This document shows, piece after piece, positions 6,565 through 7,805 of a DNA stretch of 7,805 nucleotides. Every line of letters begins with the position of its first letter. Position 1 is the first letter of the stretch. Source of the stretch: Bacteroidales bacterium (GTDB lineage: Bacteria > Bacteroidota > Bacteroidia > Bacteroidales > P3). Below the pieces are notes generated by a model. That model was not told the DNA's origin and did no database searches. It was given only the letters and a program-made list of their open reading frames with translations. The stretch spans positions 1 through 7,805 of the forward strand of contig JAFWBF010000037.1 in the NCBI GenBank assembly GCA_017507285.1. Direction: 5' to 3'. The position numbers were made by a program, and so were the translations under genes.

Positions 6565-7805
6565 ATGAAAGTATATCAAACATCCGACATCCGTAATATT
6601 GCCCTTGTAGGAGGAGCAAAATCAGGAAAAACCACATTGGCCGAAGCCATGTTATTCAATGGTGGTGTTATAAACCGTAGAGGTACCGTTGACGACAAGA
6701 ACACAGTATCTGACTACCGCGACATAGAAATAGACAGAAAGAACTCCGTATCAACTTCATTGTTGTACACTGAATTTGGCGGAAAGAAGATTAATATTCT
6801 AGACGTTCCCGGCTTTGCCGATTTCCAAGGTGAGCTTGTAAGTGCTTTCAACGTAGTAGAAGCTGCTGTTGTAACCGTTAATGCTCAATCAGGTATCGAA
6901 GTAGGTACAGAATTGGCTTATCGCTACTCCAATGCTTTGAAGACCCCTCTTATCTTCGACATCAACCAATTGGATGCCGAAAAAGCTAACTTCGACGAAT
7001 GTGTGGCTCAATTAAAAGACTACTTTGGTAGCAAATGTACAGTTATTCAATATCCCGTAAACCAAGGTATCGGTTTCAACAGCATTATAGACATTGTTGC
7101 AAACAAAATGTTCACTTTCAAAGGTGGAAAAGTAGAAGCTAGCGAAATTCCTGCCGACCAAGCCGATAAAGCTGCCGAAATGCGTAGTGCATTAGTTGAG
7201 GAAGCTGCTGCTGCCGACGACGAATTGATGGAAAAATACTTCGAAGAAGGCGACCTTTCTCCAGAAGACCTTTCGAAAGCTTTGCGTTTGGCTATCGATA
7301 AATTAGACCTTTATCCTATCCTTTGCACCAATGCAAAAGATGATATGGGTGTAGCTCGCATGTTGGAATTTATAGTTGACAACGTTCCTGCTCCAAACCA
7401 AGTATCTAACGCTCCAAAAACAACTACCGGCGACGACATCAAATTCGACGTTACTGCTCCTACTTTGTTGTTTGCTTTCAAAACTGCCAACGAACAACAC
7501 CTTGGCGAAGTAACTTACCTGAAGGTAATGAACGGCGAAGTAACAGAAAGTTTAGACCTTATCAACGCCAATACCCAAGGTAAAGAACGCTTGTCGCAAA
7601 TATTGATATGTGCCGGTAAGAACCGTCAAAAAGTAGAAAAAGCCGTTGCCGGTGATATTTTCTGCACCATCAAACTTAAAGACGTTAAGACCAACCAATC
7701 GTTGGCATCGGCCAAAAACTCTGACCAACAAGTTACTCCTATCGAGTTCCCAAAACCAATATACACAGTAGCAGTAAAAGCTGCCAACTCGTCGGACGAC
7801 GAAAA
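6565..7805 (+). CDS. fusA2: EF-G paralogue (EF-G2-like translation factor), N-terminal part
   Basis: The frame runs off the right edge; 413 residues are visible of a protein that is usually about 700 aa. The ATG at 6565 gives the MKVYQTSDIRNIALVGG start typical of the Bacteroidales EF-G paralogue. It has the G domain (about 1-280) with P-loop GGAKSGKT (16-23), then domain II (about 298-385, with FKTANEQHLGEVTYLKVMNG). Compared with canonical EF-G, switch I RGIT appears as RKNS (58-61), DTPGH is DVPGF (80-84, catalytic His replaced by Phe), and NKxD is NQLD (134-137). These changes suggest weak or no GTP hydrolysis. From memory, EF-G2 of Bacteroides thetaiotaomicron works in translation without GTPase activity and is induced by carbon limitation; applying that here is inference. 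Codon use (ATC, CGT/CGC) resembles highly expressed genes. Domains III-V are outside the window. Confidence 0.88.
   Translation, partial: MKVYQTSDIRNIALVGGAKSGKTTLAEAMLFNGGVINRRGTVDDKNTVSDYRDIEIDRKNSVSTSLLYTEFGGKKINILDVPGFADFQGELVSAFNVVEAAVVTVNAQSGIEVGTELAYRYSNALKTPLIFDINQLDAEKANFDECVAQLKDYFGSKCTVIQYPVNQGIGFNSIIDIVANKMFTFKGGKVEASEIPADQADKAAEMRSALVEEAAAADDELMEKYFEEGDLSPEDLSKALRLAIDKLDLYPILCTNAKDDMGVARMLEFIVDNVPAPNQVSNAPKTTTGDDIKFDVTAPTLLFAFKTANEQHLGEVTYLKVMNGEVTESLDLINANTQGKERLSQILICAGKNRQKVEKAVAGDIFCTIKLKDVKTNQSLASAKNSDQQVTPIEFPKPIYTVAVKAANSSDDE

Noticed and set aside
7303..7500. Antisense frame inside the EF-G2-like gene
   Set aside because: Lies opposite well-conserved domain II coding sequence and has no independent support.

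Overview
The window comes from an AT-rich member of the Bacteroidota, most likely order Bacteroidales. Three things point there. The first protein ends in a type IX secretion (type B, CHU_C-like) sorting domain. Every candidate promoter has the TAnnTTTG -7 element of this phylum, with no Shine-Dalgarno-like sequence at a usable distance before the starts. The last gene resembles the EF-G2 paralogue typical of Bacteroides and relatives. A lysine-fermentation gene suggests an anaerobic, amino-acid-using, gut- or mouth-type lifestyle.

Layout, all genes on the + strand. (1) 2-3304: 3' part of a giant secreted or surface protein, at least 1100 aa. It has eight alternating A/B module pairs (53 + 52 aa, 315-bp period), one canonical GCDS module, a PKD-like segment and a T9SS sorting domain. 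(2) 3305-3657: non-coding, with a 22-bp-period array of dyad-symmetric elements, a weak terminator-like hairpin and a promoter abutting the next start codon. (3) 3658-4899: a signal-peptide-bearing, probable outer-membrane beta-barrel protein of unknown function. (4) 5059-6132: kdd, L-erythro-3,5-diaminohexanoate dehydrogenase, with its own promoter and a very strong terminator. (5) 6192-6564: long leader region with two perfect -7 elements, each inside a palindrome, plus a predicted 5'-terminal hairpin. (6) 6565-right edge: EF-G paralogue (EF-G2, fusA2-like) with altered GTPase motifs.

The genes look like separate transcription units rather than one pathway. Genes 1 and 2 are envelope or secretion proteins. 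Genes 3 and 4 are cytoplasmic, and their codon choice (ATC, CGT/CGC) looks tuned for high expression, unlike the ATA/AGA/TTA-rich repeat gene. A shared theme of nutrient-limited growth for kdd (amino-acid fermentation) and EF-G2 (alternative translation factor) is only an inference. The most notable observations are the strictly complementary cysteine pattern of the A and B modules, the palindromic double promoter of the EF-G2 gene, its missing GTPase residues, and the 22-bp dyad array. I see no complete unknown multi-gene system here.
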